From NCBI RefSeq assembly GCF_030316825.1, contig NZ_JASZYU010000002.1:992001-1056000 (forward strand): DNA of 64,000 bases, read 5' to 3'. The notes under the pieces are model-generated. The model saw only the letters and a list, made by a program, of their open reading frames with translations. It did not search any database and was not told the origin of the DNA. The stretch is from Variovorax fucosicus (GTDB lineage: Bacteria > Pseudomonadota > Gammaproteobacteria > Burkholderiales > Burkholderiaceae_C). The position numbers and the translations under genes are program-made. Positions 51,264 through 58,960 of this stretch are shown here, one piece after another. Every line of letters starts with the position of its first letter. Positions within the stretch are counted from its first letter, which is position 1.

Positions 51264-52265
51264 TCACTTGATCTTGATGACGACCTTGCCCTTGGCACGG
51301 CCTGCTTCGACATAGGCCAGGGCCTCATTGGTCGATTCGAACGGGAAGACCCGGTCCATCACGGGGCGGATGACGCCGGCATCGAAGAGACGGGTGATCT
51401 CGCGCAGCTGGCTCCCGTTCGCCTTCATGAAGAGGAACGAGAAGCGGACCCCGCGGCTCTTTGCTTTGCGTCTGATGCCGGAGCTCAGCAGCCGCACGAC
51501 CAGTTTCACGAAGCCGGGGGCTGCGATCTCCTTGCCGAATTCGGGATCGGGCGGCCCGGAGATGGAGATGAGCTTGCCGCCGCTCTTGAGAACGCGAAGG
51601 GATTTCTCGAGCGTCTTGCCGTCCTGGCTGTTCAGCACCACGTCGTAGTCGCGCAAGACATCCTCGAAGTCCTGCGTCTTGTAGTCGATGACGATGTCTG
51701 CGCCCAGGCTCTTCACGAGCGCGACATTGTTCGTGCTCGTCGTCGTGGCAACGGTTGCGCCCAGATGCTTGGCCAACTGGATGGCAAAAGTGCCCACGCC
51801 ACCGGAGCCCGCCTGAATGAAGACCTTCTGTCCCTTCCTCAGGCCGGCCTTCTCGACCAGTGCCTGCCAAGCCGTCAACGCGACCAGGGGAATGGAAGCG
51901 GCCTCTTCCATCGTCAGGCCCTTGGGCTTGAGCGCCAGCGAAGCTTCCTTGACGGGGACGAATTCGGCGAACGTACCGATCCGGAAATCATCCGGCCGCG
52001 CATAGACCTCATCGCCCAGCTTGAACTGCCGCACGCGCGAACCGACCTTGACGACCACCCCCGCCACGTCGTGGCCCAGGATGAGGGGCAGGCGATAGGG
52101 CAGGATGAGCTTGAACTCTCCGTCCCGGATCTTGGAGTCCAGCAGGTTCACGCCGGCGGCATGAACTTCGACCAGGACCTCGTCATCGCGCAACTCGGGG
52201 GTCGGCATGTCGGCCGACCGCAACGCGCGCTTCTTGCCATATCGCTCGAGAACAAATGCTTTCAT
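51264..52265 (-). CDS. NADP-dependent quinone/zinc-type oxidoreductase (MDR superfamily)
   Basis: A 333-residue medium-chain reductase of the quinone oxidoreductase type. GVNLLDSKIRDGEF and LPLILGHDVAGVVVKVGS mark the N-terminal domain, and GQKVFIQAGSGGVGTFAIQL the NADPH site. No structural-zinc cysteine cluster is present, which favours quinone or enone reduction over zinc alcohol dehydrogenase activity. ATG 52265 (MKAFVLERYGKK) is the conserved start. It sits 22 bases after the upstream SDR and is probably co-transcribed from the TetR side. Confidence 0.9.
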   Translation of the reverse strand: MKAFVLERYGKKRALRSADMPTPELRDDEVLVEVHAAGVNLLDSKIRDGEFKLILPYRLPLILGHDVAGVVVKVGSRVRQFKLGDEVYARPDDFRIGTFAEFVPVKEASLALKPKGLTMEEAASIPLVALTAWQALVEKAGLRKGQKVFIQAGSGGVGTFAIQLAKHLGATVATTTSTNNVALVKSLGADIVIDYKTQDFEDVLRDYDVVLNSQDGKTLEKSLRVLKSGGKLISISGPPDPEFGKEIAAPGFVKLVVRLLSSGIRRKAKSRGVRFSFLFMKANGSQLREITRLFDAGVIRPVMDRVFPFESTNEALAYVEAGRAKGKVVIKIK

Positions 52266-52287
52266 GGATCTTCCTTGTTTGTCGTGC

Positions 52288-53100
52288 CTATGCTTCGAGC
52301 CGCAGGTCTTTTCGAACCCCTGCATCGAGTACGCCAGCGGGCGCAAACCTGCGCAGCAGGCGCATGCGGCTGGCGAGCCCAGGGGCGTAGCGGAGCTTTG
52401 GATGAATCGCCGTGGCCGCCTTCAACACGATTTCGGCCACCACATCGGGCCCGTCCGCGCCCACCAGCACTTCCTTGACCCGCTTCTCCACGCCCGCGCG
52501 AATCTCGCGGTACACATCGAGGGGCGCGTCGGGCCTCATCAGGTTCGCATCGAATGGCGTGTTGATGTAGGCGGGCTCGACCACCGAGACGCGGATGCCC
52601 TGCGTGCGCAGCTCGTGGTCGAGCGATTCCGAATAGCCCGCAACCGCATGCTTGGTGGCGGAATACAGCGCCATGTAGGGCATGGGCAGGAAACCCAGCA
52701 CGGAGCCGATGTTGATGATGCGCCCGTCCCCTTGACTGCGCATATGCGGCACGACGGCCCGGATCATCCGGACCATCCCGAAGAAGTTGGTATCGAAGAT
52801 CGACTGGGCCTGCTCGATCGAGCTCTCTTCCGCGCCGGCTGGAGCGACCCCGAAGCCGGCGTTGTTGACGAGAAGGTCGATGCGGCCTTCCAACTGCATC
52901 ACCTTCTGAACCGCCGCTTCGACCGACGCGTCCTCGGTCACGTCAAGTGGCAGCATCTCGAATGGTCGTTGGCCCGCCTGGCCTGCGCGTCTGCTGGTGC
53001 CGTACACCTTGTAGCCGGCCTTCGCAAGCTGCTGTGCAGTCGCTTCGCCGATGCCCGAGGAGGCCCCCGTAACGATGGCAACCTTGCTTTTCGTGTTCAT
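52288..53100 (-). CDS. SDR oxidoreductase
   Basis: A 270-residue short-chain dehydrogenase. KVAIVTGASSGIGEATAQQL begins at residue 6, LLVNNAGFGVAPAG follows, and the catalytic segment is MALYSATKHAVAGYSESLDH, preceded by NIGSVLGFLP with the Ser. RIDLL and VVEPAYINTPFD are common in this oxidoreductase subgroup. It is the first enzyme gene after the TetR gene on the minus strand, with a 90-base leader containing an ACAAT-N6-ATTGT palindrome, so direct repression by that TetR protein is likely. Confidence 0.88.
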   Translation of the reverse strand: MNTKSKVAIVTGASSGIGEATAQQLAKAGYKVYGTSRRAGQAGQRPFEMLPLDVTEDASVEAAVQKVMQLEGRIDLLVNNAGFGVAPAGAEESSIEQAQSIFDTNFFGMVRMIRAVVPHMRSQGDGRIINIGSVLGFLPMPYMALYSATKHAVAGYSESLDHELRTQGIRVSVVEPAYINTPFDANLMRPDAPLDVYREIRAGVEKRVKEVLVGADGPDVVAEIVLKAATAIHPKLRYAPGLASRMRLLRRFAPAGVLDAGVRKDLRLEA

Positions 53101-53140
53101 GATGTTTTTCCTTCAGCGTGTGGAATGCGGAGTTCGCATG

Positions 53141-53156
53141 ACAATCATCATATTGT
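53141..53156. promoter_or_regulatory. ACAAT-N6-ATTGT palindrome upstream of the SDR operon
   Basis: Perfect five-base arms around CATCAT, 41 bases before the SDR start. The inner CATCAT also forms an arm of the palindrome at 53777-53790 before the tetR gene, so both could be bound by the same TetR-family protein. Confidence 0.4.
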
Positions 53157-53190
53157 TGAGCGTGCGAGCAGGCAGCGTGTTTCAGGGGAT

Positions 53191-53778
53191 TCAGGCGGGG
53201 GCCAGGTATTTCAGTGTGGCCCCGCACAGGCTGTCCGACAACGCGGGGTCGTCGACCGCCCGCGCCAACAGCAATGTGCCCACCATGGCGGCGACGGTCA
53301 CGAGTGCCCGTTCGTGCGCACCGGGCTGCCCCCAGTCAGGCGACTGGCGGGCGACAAGATCGATCATTTCCTTGATGTGCCGGGTGGTCACCCGGCGGAC
53401 TTCGGGTGCCTGGCGCGGGGTCTCCGAGCCCAGCGCGGCCAGGGGACAGCCCATCTCGACCTGTGCCAGGTGCTCCCGCGAGAGATAGGAGCGAAGCATG
53501 GATGCCAAAGCCTGCTCGGAAGGCACGCTGGCAACAACGCTGGCCGCTGCGGCGGCCGACTCGGCGCACGCCCGAGTCGCTGCTTCGGCCAGCATGGCCT
53601 CGCGCGACGCGAAATGGGCATAGAAGGCGCCATGCGTCAGGCCGGCCTCCTTCATGATGTCGGCGACGCCGGTACCGTCGTAGCCGCTGCGGCGGATCGC
53701 CCGCGCAGCGACGGACACGATGCGCTCGTGCGAGGCTTCCTTGGCTGCTGCTCTGACGTTGGGCTTTGAATTCCGCAT
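53191..53778 (-). CDS. TetR-family regulator (NemR/AcuR-like context)
   Basis: A 195-residue TetR regulator from ATG 53778; an ATG at 53790 in the same frame would add four residues. The DNA-binding domain is SHERIVSVAARAIRRSGYDG then ADIMKEAGLTHGAFYAHFAS. The C-terminal domain contains one conserved-looking Cys in VEMGCPLAALGSE, a feature of redox or electrophile-sensing relatives. It is encoded upstream of the SDR/quinone reductase/Old Yellow Enzyme run on the same strand, as with nemR-nemA in enterobacteria, so control of that run is likely. Confidence 0.87.
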   Translation of the reverse strand: MRNSKPNVRAAAKEASHERIVSVAARAIRRSGYDGTGVADIMKEAGLTHGAFYAHFASREAMLAEAATRACAESAAAAASVVASVPSEQALASMLRSYLSREHLAQVEMGCPLAALGSETPRQAPEVRRVTTRHIKEMIDLVARQSPDWGQPGAHERALVTVAAMVGTLLLARAVDDPALSDSLCGATLKYLAPA

Positions 53779-53790
53779 GATGTGCATCAT
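53777..53790. promoter_or_regulatory. ATGATG-TG-CATCAT palindrome at the tetR start
   Basis: Six-base perfect arms with a two-base spacer overlap the possible start codons of the tetR gene. A bound repressor here would block its own transcription or initiation, the usual TetR autoregulation. The CATCAT arm recurs at 53141-53156. Confidence 0.45.
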
Positions 53791-53880
53791 ACATTATTTC
53801 GCAAAGCACGTACAGGGTCGGTCGACAGCGCCACTGTGCTGCTGATATCGACTGCAAGGCGCAGCGATACAGTCCCCACC

Positions 53881-54540
53881 ATGCGCAAACACCTTTCCAC
53901 CACCACCGGCACCCAGCGTCTGCTCTACGGCGGCGCGGTCGGCCTTGCGGTCGGGCTGCTGCCCCTGCCGCTGAACGGCATGGCGCGCGGGCTGCTGGGC
54001 TGGTGCTGCGGCGTGGCGGTGTACCTGGCGCTGGCATGGTGGCTCACCGCCGCCTTCACGGCGCAGCAGACGCGCGAGCGCGCGCAGTCGCTCGACCAGC
54101 CCAACGTGCTGATCCTTTGCAGCATGCTGGCGGTGATTGGCGTGAGCGTGGCGGCCATTGCGATGCTGCTGCAGCAGGTCAAGCAGCTCGATGGGGTGGC
54201 GCGGGCCGGGCACATCACGCTGGCGCTGGTGGCACTGGCCGGCTCGTGGCTCATGATCCACACCATCTACGCGTTCCACTACGCGCACAGCTACTACATC
54301 CTCGAAAAAGGCCGCAAGGCGGACGAGCACGGGCTGGATTTTCCCGGCACTGCGCCGCCGGACTACTTCGACTTTCTGTACTACTCGCTGGTGGTCGGCA
54401 TGACCTCGCAGGTGTCCGACGTGCAGATTCTCTCGGCCGAGATGCGCCGCATCACGCTGGTGCACAGCGTGCTGTCGTTCTGCTTCAACATGCTGGTGCT
54501 GGCCCTGAGCATCAACGTGGTCGCGGGCGCGATGCAGTAG
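53881..54540 (+). CDS. DUF1345 membrane protein
   Basis: A 219-residue integral membrane protein of the DUF1345 family, function unknown. About five hydrophobic segments are visible (GLAVGLLPLPL, GVAVYLALAWWLTAAF, LCSMLAVIGVSVAAIAMLL, ITLALVALAGSWLMIHTIYA, VLSFCFNMLVLALSINVVAG). The family signature region FHYAHSYYILEKG, then DYFDFLYYSLVVGMTSQVSD, is well conserved. ATG 53881 is preferred over an in-frame upstream start because it gives a clean N-terminus. It is divergent from the TetR gene and converges with the EamA transporter, whose end overlaps it by 29 bases. Confidence 0.87.
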   Translation: MRKHLSTTTGTQRLLYGGAVGLAVGLLPLPLNGMARGLLGWCCGVAVYLALAWWLTAAFTAQQTRERAQSLDQPNVLILCSMLAVIGVSVAAIAMLLQQVKQLDGVARAGHITLALVALAGSWLMIHTIYAFHYAHSYYILEKGRKADEHGLDFPGTAPPDYFDFLYYSLVVGMTSQVSDVQILSAEMRRITLVHSVLSFCFNMLVLALSINVVAGAMQ

Positions 54541-55474
54541 CGGGCCGGCGCAGCTTGACGATGCCGGTCGACAGCGCCACGCCGCACACGATCACCGCTG
54601 CGCAGATCAGCATCCACGGCGTGATCGGTTCGTGCAGGAACACGGCGCCGTAGAACACCGCGAACACCGGCACCAGAAAGGTCACGGTCAGGGCGCGCGC
54701 CGGGCCGGCCTGCTCGATCAGGCGAAAGAACAGGATGTAGGCGATGCCGGTGCAGGCCACGCCCAACACCGTGAGCGCAAGCCACGCCTGCAGGCTCGGC
54801 ATGTGCGTGGGCCAGAACCAGATGGCCGGCAGCGCGAGGAACAGCGTGGCGCCGATCTGGCTGCCGGTGGCCGTTGCCAGCGATGGAATGCCGCCCAGAT
54901 AGCGCCGCGCCGCGCTCGCCGAAATGCCGTAGCTCAAGCAGGCGCCCAGGCAGGCCAGCACGGCCCACAGCGGCGCCGAACCGGCGTCGCCGGGGTGCGG
55001 CCCGGCGCTGCGGCTCGCCAGCATCGCCACGCCGGCAAAACCGATGACCAGGCCGACCAGCCGCGAACCGTCGGGCCGGTCGCGAAACCAGGCCCACGCC
55101 ACCAGCGCACCGAACATCGGCACCGTGGCATTGATGACCGCCGCGAGCCCGGTGGGCACGACCAGCAGCGCAAAGCAGAACAGCGCAAACGGCAGGCCCG
55201 AATTGAACACGCCGATGATGGTGGTCGCCTTCCAGTGCAGCAGCAGTGCCGGGCCATGGCCACTGATGAAGAGGCAGGGCAGCAGGAACAGCATGGCGAT
55301 CGCCACGCGCACGGCTGCGGTCGGTAGCGCGCCGAACTCGGCCGCGCCGATGCGCATGAACAGGAACGACGCGCCCCACAGCGCGGCCAGCAAGAGCAGG
55401 TCGATGACCCAGCGGCGTGGCGGTGTGGGCGGCGCAGCGGTGGTGGGGCTGGCGGCTTCGACGTTCTCGCTCAC
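54512..55474 (-). CDS. EamA/DMT-family transporter
   Basis: A 320-residue drug/metabolite transporter with ten hydrophobic helices in two EamA repeats (LLLAALWGASFLFMRIGAAE for the first; WAVLACLGACLSYGISASAA for the second). The C-terminal repeat includes LTVLGVACTGIAYILFFRLI. The GTG start at 55474 overlaps the Ogt stop (GTGA); the region upstream in the same frame is not protein-like. It probably exports a metabolite or imports amino-acid-like compounds; the link to DNA repair is only positional. Its 3' end overlaps the DUF1345 gene on the other strand. Confidence 0.87.
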   Translation of the reverse strand: MSENVEAASPTTAAPPTPPRRWVIDLLLLAALWGASFLFMRIGAAEFGALPTAAVRVAIAMLFLLPCLFISGHGPALLLHWKATTIIGVFNSGLPFALFCFALLVVPTGLAAVINATVPMFGALVAWAWFRDRPDGSRLVGLVIGFAGVAMLASRSAGPHPGDAGSAPLWAVLACLGACLSYGISASAARRYLGGIPSLATATGSQIGATLFLALPAIWFWPTHMPSLQAWLALTVLGVACTGIAYILFFRLIEQAGPARALTVTFLVPVFAVFYGAVFLHEPITPWMLICAAVIVCGVALSTGIVKLRRPATASRPRPR

Positions 55475-55971
55475 AGCGCGCCCTCGAGCGTGAGCAGCGC
55501 GCTCTTGCGCTCGAGCCCACCCGCGTAGCCGGTGAGGCCACCGTCGGCGCCGAGCACGCGGTGGCACGGCACGACCAAGCTGATCGGGTTGCGCCCGACC
55601 GCCGCACCCACCGCGCGCACGGCAGCCGGCTTGCCGATGCCGGCGCTCAGGGCGCCGTAGCTGGTGGTGCTGCCGGGCGCAATGGCGCAGAGCGCCTGCC
55701 ACACGGCCTGCTGGAACGCGGTGCCGTGCGTCAGGTCGAGCGGCAGATCGAACGCGGCGCGCGTGCCGGCGAAATAGTCGCGCACCTGCTGGGCGGCTTC
55801 GCGCAGCACCGGGTGGTCGGCGTCGGCGCGCCAGCCGGTCATGTCCGGCGCGTGGCGCTGCGCGTCGAACCAGAGGCCGGCCAGGCCGTCATCGGTGGCG
55901 GCGAGCGTGATGCCGCCGAGCGGGCTGTCGATGTGGGTGCTGCGAATGGCGGCGGGGTTCTTGAACTTCAT
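55471..55971 (-). CDS. ogt: methylated-DNA--protein-cysteine S-methyltransferase
   Basis: A 166-residue O6-alkylguanine-DNA alkyltransferase that takes the alkyl group irreversibly on Cys136 in SLVVPCHRVLG. The DNA-binding HTH precedes it (GTAFQQAVWQALCAIAPGST, SYGALSAGIGKPAAVRAVG), and the C-terminal GGLTGYAGGLERKSALLTLE is typical. Its ATG overlaps the stop of the AlkA-like gene and its stop overlaps the EamA start, so the three are translated as a coupled unit. Gene symbol is by family; ada-type C-terminal domains are the alternative origin. Confidence 0.93.
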   Translation of the reverse strand: MKFKNPAAIRSTHIDSPLGGITLAATDDGLAGLWFDAQRHAPDMTGWRADADHPVLREAAQQVRDYFAGTRAAFDLPLDLTHGTAFQQAVWQALCAIAPGSTTSYGALSAGIGKPAAVRAVGAAVGRNPISLVVPCHRVLGADGGLTGYAGGLERKSALLTLEGAL

Positions 55972-57461
55972 GGTGTCTCAAGGGGCTCAGGGGTTGTAGG
56001 GGTGGCATGCCAGGCGCGCAGCACGGCGTAGCTGCGCCAGGGGCGCCAGCCGAGCGAAGCCTCGTGCGCAGCCTTTGCGCTGCTGGCGCCCAGCGCTTTC
56101 TGCAGCGCAACGTCGCCGGCCGGGAAGGCATCGGGCCAACGCAATGCACGCATCGCGATGTATTGCGCCGTCCAGTCCCCGATGCCGGGCAGGGCCTGCA
56201 GCGCGGCGAGCGTGGCCGGCACGTCGGCCCCGGCATGCAGCGCGAGGCGGCCGGCCATGACTTCGCGCGCGATGGCCTGCAGCGCGGCCTGGCGCTGTCG
56301 CACGATGCCGAGCTGGCCGAGCGCATCGCCGCTGGCGGCAGCAATGGCGGCCGGTGTGGGAAAGAGGCGGGTCAAGCCCGTGACCGGTGTTTCGATCGCC
56401 TCGCCGAAGGCCGCCACCAGCCGCGTGCCCAGCGTGCGCGCCGCCGCCACCGTGATCTGCTGGCCCAGCACCGCGCGCACCGCGAGCTCGAAGCCGTCGA
56501 GCGTGCCCGGCACGCGCAGCCCGTCGCCCTGCGGAAAGTGCGCGTGCAGCGCAGCGTTGATCGCGATCGGGTCGGCATCGAGGTCGAGCATCGCCCGCAC
56601 GCGGCTGATCACGACCGGCAGCACGGCCGCAAGCGAATCGCTCACCGACAGCAGCAGTTGCTCGCGCCCGGCATCGAAACGCAGCTGCAGCCAGCCCGCG
56701 TGGCTGCGTGCGCCTTGCGCGATGCGCAGCGTGCGTGCCAGCGTACCGGTGCCCGCCATTTCAACGCCCCCCAGCGCGCGACGCTCGAAGAAGCCGAGCA
56801 TGGCCGCGCTGTCGTAGGGCGGCCGAAAGCCGAGCCGCACTTCGATCGGCTGGCCTTCGCGGCGTGTGCCGGCGCGTCGCAACGCGCTCGGGTTGAGCTT
56901 GTAGTGCGCGACGAAGGCCGCGTTGAAGCGCCGCACGCTCGCAAAGCCGCTGGCCAGCGCCACCTGCGTCATGGGCAGGCGCGTGTCGGCAATGAGTTGC
57001 TTGGCCGCCAGCAGCCGTCGCGTTTGCAGGTACTGCAGCGGCGACACGCCGAACTGCGTTTCGAAGATGCGGCGCAGGTGCCGGTCGCTCACGCCGAGTC
57101 GCGCGGCGATCTGCGCGGCACCCGGGCCATCCTCGGTCCAGGCGTCAGGCTCGTCGATGAGCCGTGCCGCCTGCAGCGCCAGGATGCGCGAGGCATCCTC
57201 GATCGACCAGCTGGCAGCCCGCGGCGCCAGCTCGGGCCGGCAACGCAGGCAGGGGCGAAAGCCCTCGGCCTCGCATTGCGCCGCATGGCGGAAGAAGCGA
57301 CAGTTCTCGCGCCGCGGCAGCTTCACCCGGCACACCGGGCGGCAGTAAATGCCGGTCGACGTGACGGCGGTGAAGAACGTACCGTCGAAGCGTGCGTCGT
57401 GCGTCTTCATCGCGAGGTAGCAGGCATCGCTTTCGAGACTCGGCGCGGTGGCGTTGGACAT
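55968..57461 (-). CDS. Ada/AlkA fusion: methyl sensor, AraC HTH and 3-methyladenine DNA glycosylase
   Basis: A 497-residue three-part protein. The N-terminal Ada-type zinc domain has the four Cys in YCRPVC and FRPCLRC, where the first accepts methyl phosphotriesters. An AraC-type HTH follows at about 95-195 (ASRILALQAARLIDEP, LGVSDRHLRRIFETQFGVSP). The C-terminal AlkA glycosylase has the helix-hairpin-helix LQALPGIGDWTAQYIAMRAL and the catalytic Asp in PAGDVALQ. It would both activate repair genes and excise alkylated bases. The start at 57461 (MSNATAPS) is one choice; an ATG 24 bases earlier is possible. Ogt follows by overlap. Confidence 0.92.
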   Translation of the reverse strand: MSNATAPSLESDACYLAMKTHDARFDGTFFTAVTSTGIYCRPVCRVKLPRRENCRFFRHAAQCEAEGFRPCLRCRPELAPRAASWSIEDASRILALQAARLIDEPDAWTEDGPGAAQIAARLGVSDRHLRRIFETQFGVSPLQYLQTRRLLAAKQLIADTRLPMTQVALASGFASVRRFNAAFVAHYKLNPSALRRAGTRREGQPIEVRLGFRPPYDSAAMLGFFERRALGGVEMAGTGTLARTLRIAQGARSHAGWLQLRFDAGREQLLLSVSDSLAAVLPVVISRVRAMLDLDADPIAINAALHAHFPQGDGLRVPGTLDGFELAVRAVLGQQITVAAARTLGTRLVAAFGEAIETPVTGLTRLFPTPAAIAAASGDALGQLGIVRQRQAALQAIAREVMAGRLALHAGADVPATLAALQALPGIGDWTAQYIAMRALRWPDAFPAGDVALQKALGASSAKAAHEASLGWRPWRSYAVLRAWHATPTTPEPLETP

Positions 57462-57531
57462 GGCTGGATGATAGGCCTGCGCCATTCTGCAACTAGCCGT
57501 TTCCGGACATCTGGCTGATAGATGCGCCGCC

Positions 57532-57537
57532 TACAAT
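57532..57537 (+). promoter_or_regulatory. possible -10 element for the phosphomannomutase gene
   Basis: TACAAT matches the -10 consensus at five of six positions, 35 bases upstream of the start at 57573. No good -35 is present 16-18 bases before it, so this is a weak call. It lies in the 111-base divergent interval with the Ada/AlkA gene. Confidence 0.3.
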
Positions 57538-57572
57538 GCCTTTCGCTTTTTCCGACTCAGAAGGGACGCTTC

Positions 57573-58955
57573 ATGCAGCTCAGCGCATCGATTTTCAAGG
57601 CCTATGACATTCGCGGCGTGGTGCCCACCACGCTCGACATCGACGTTGCCGAGGCGCTCGGCCGGGCCTTCGGCAGCGCCGCGCGCGCGGCCGGCGAAAA
57701 GACGGTGGCAGTGGGGCGCGACGGACGCCTGTCAGGCCCCTCGCTGGCTGCTGCGCTGATCAAGGGCCTGGTGGCGACCGGCGTCGAAGTGATCGACATC
57801 GGCGCGGTTACCACGCCGATGCTCTACTTCGCGGCCCACACGCTGTGCCGCAGCGGCATCCAGGTCACGGGCAGCCACAACCCGAAGGACTACAACGGCT
57901 TCAAGATGGTGCTGGGCGGCCGTGCCATCTACGGCGACGAGATCCAGGGCCTGCGCCGTGTCATGGAGGCCGGCAGCGCCACGCTGGCCGAGGGCGGCAG
58001 CGTGCGCGAGGTCGATGTGCTGCCGGAGTACGTGAAACGCATCGTCGGCGACATCAAGCTGGCGCGCCCCATGAAGATCGTGGTCGATTCGGGCAACGGC
58101 ATCGCCGGTGCCTCGGCGCCGGCCATCTTCCGCGCGATCGGCTGCGAAGTGACCGAACTCTTCAGCGAGGTCGACGGCAACTTTCCCAACCACCATCCCG
58201 ACCCGAGCAAGCCCGACAACCTGAAGGACCTGATCGCTGCACTGCAGAAGGGCGATGCCGAACTCGGCCTGGCCTTCGACGGCGACGGCGACCGGCTCGG
58301 CATCGTCACCAAGGACGGCCAGAACATCTTTCCGGACCGCCAGATGCAGCTGTTTGCGCAGGACGTGCTGTCGCGCGTGCCGGGCGGCACCATCATCTAC
58401 GACGTGAAGTGCTCCCAGCGCCTCGGCCCGGCGATCGAAGCCGCCGGCGGCGTGGCCATGATCTACAAGACCGGCCATTCGCTGATCAAGGCGAAGATGA
58501 AGGAACTCGACTCGCCACTCGGCGGCGAGATGAGTGGCCACATCTTCTTCAAGGAACGCTGGTTCGGCTTCGACGACGGCACCTACGCCGGTTGCCGCCT
58601 TCTCGAAATCCTCAGCAAGAGCCCCGACGCCAACGCGGTGCTCAACGGCCTGCCCACCAGCTTCTCGACGCCCGAGCTCAACGTGCAGTGCGCCGAAGGC
58701 GAGCCGCACGGCCTGGTCGATACGCTGGTCAAGACCGCACTTTTCGACGCGCCGGCCAAGGTCTCGACCATCGACGGCCTGCGTGTCGACTGGCCCGATG
58801 GTTTCGGCCTGATCCGTGCGTCGAACACCACGCCGGTGCTGGTGATGCGCTTCGAAGGCCAGACCGACGCCGCGCTGCACCGCATCCAGGATCGGATGCT
58901 GACGCTTCTCAAGACCGTCAAACCCGACGCCACGCTCGCAGAGGCCGCCCACTGA
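57573..58955 (+). CDS. phosphomannomutase/phosphoglucomutase (AlgC/ManB type)
   Basis: A 460-residue alpha-D-phosphohexomutase supplying mannose-1-P or glucose-1-P for envelope polysaccharide. The phosphoserine is Ser101 in VTGSHNPKDYNGF, the metal loop is AFDGDGDRLG, the sugar-binding loop GEMSGHIFF and the phosphate-binding loop RASNTTPVLVMRFEG. Start ATG 57573 (MQLSASIFKAYDIRG) follows AAGGGA; it is the conserved N-terminus. It precedes waaA by five bases, so both likely share a transcript for LPS precursor synthesis. Confidence 0.94.
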   Translation: MQLSASIFKAYDIRGVVPTTLDIDVAEALGRAFGSAARAAGEKTVAVGRDGRLSGPSLAAALIKGLVATGVEVIDIGAVTTPMLYFAAHTLCRSGIQVTGSHNPKDYNGFKMVLGGRAIYGDEIQGLRRVMEAGSATLAEGGSVREVDVLPEYVKRIVGDIKLARPMKIVVDSGNGIAGASAPAIFRAIGCEVTELFSEVDGNFPNHHPDPSKPDNLKDLIAALQKGDAELGLAFDGDGDRLGIVTKDGQNIFPDRQMQLFAQDVLSRVPGGTIIYDVKCSQRLGPAIEAAGGVAMIYKTGHSLIKAKMKELDSPLGGEMSGHIFFKERWFGFDDGTYAGCRLLEILSKSPDANAVLNGLPTSFSTPELNVQCAEGEPHGLVDTLVKTALFDAPAKVSTIDGLRVDWPDGFGLIRASNTTPVLVMRFEGQTDAALHRIQDRMLTLLKTVKPDATLAEAAH

Positions 58956-58960
58956 GCCGC

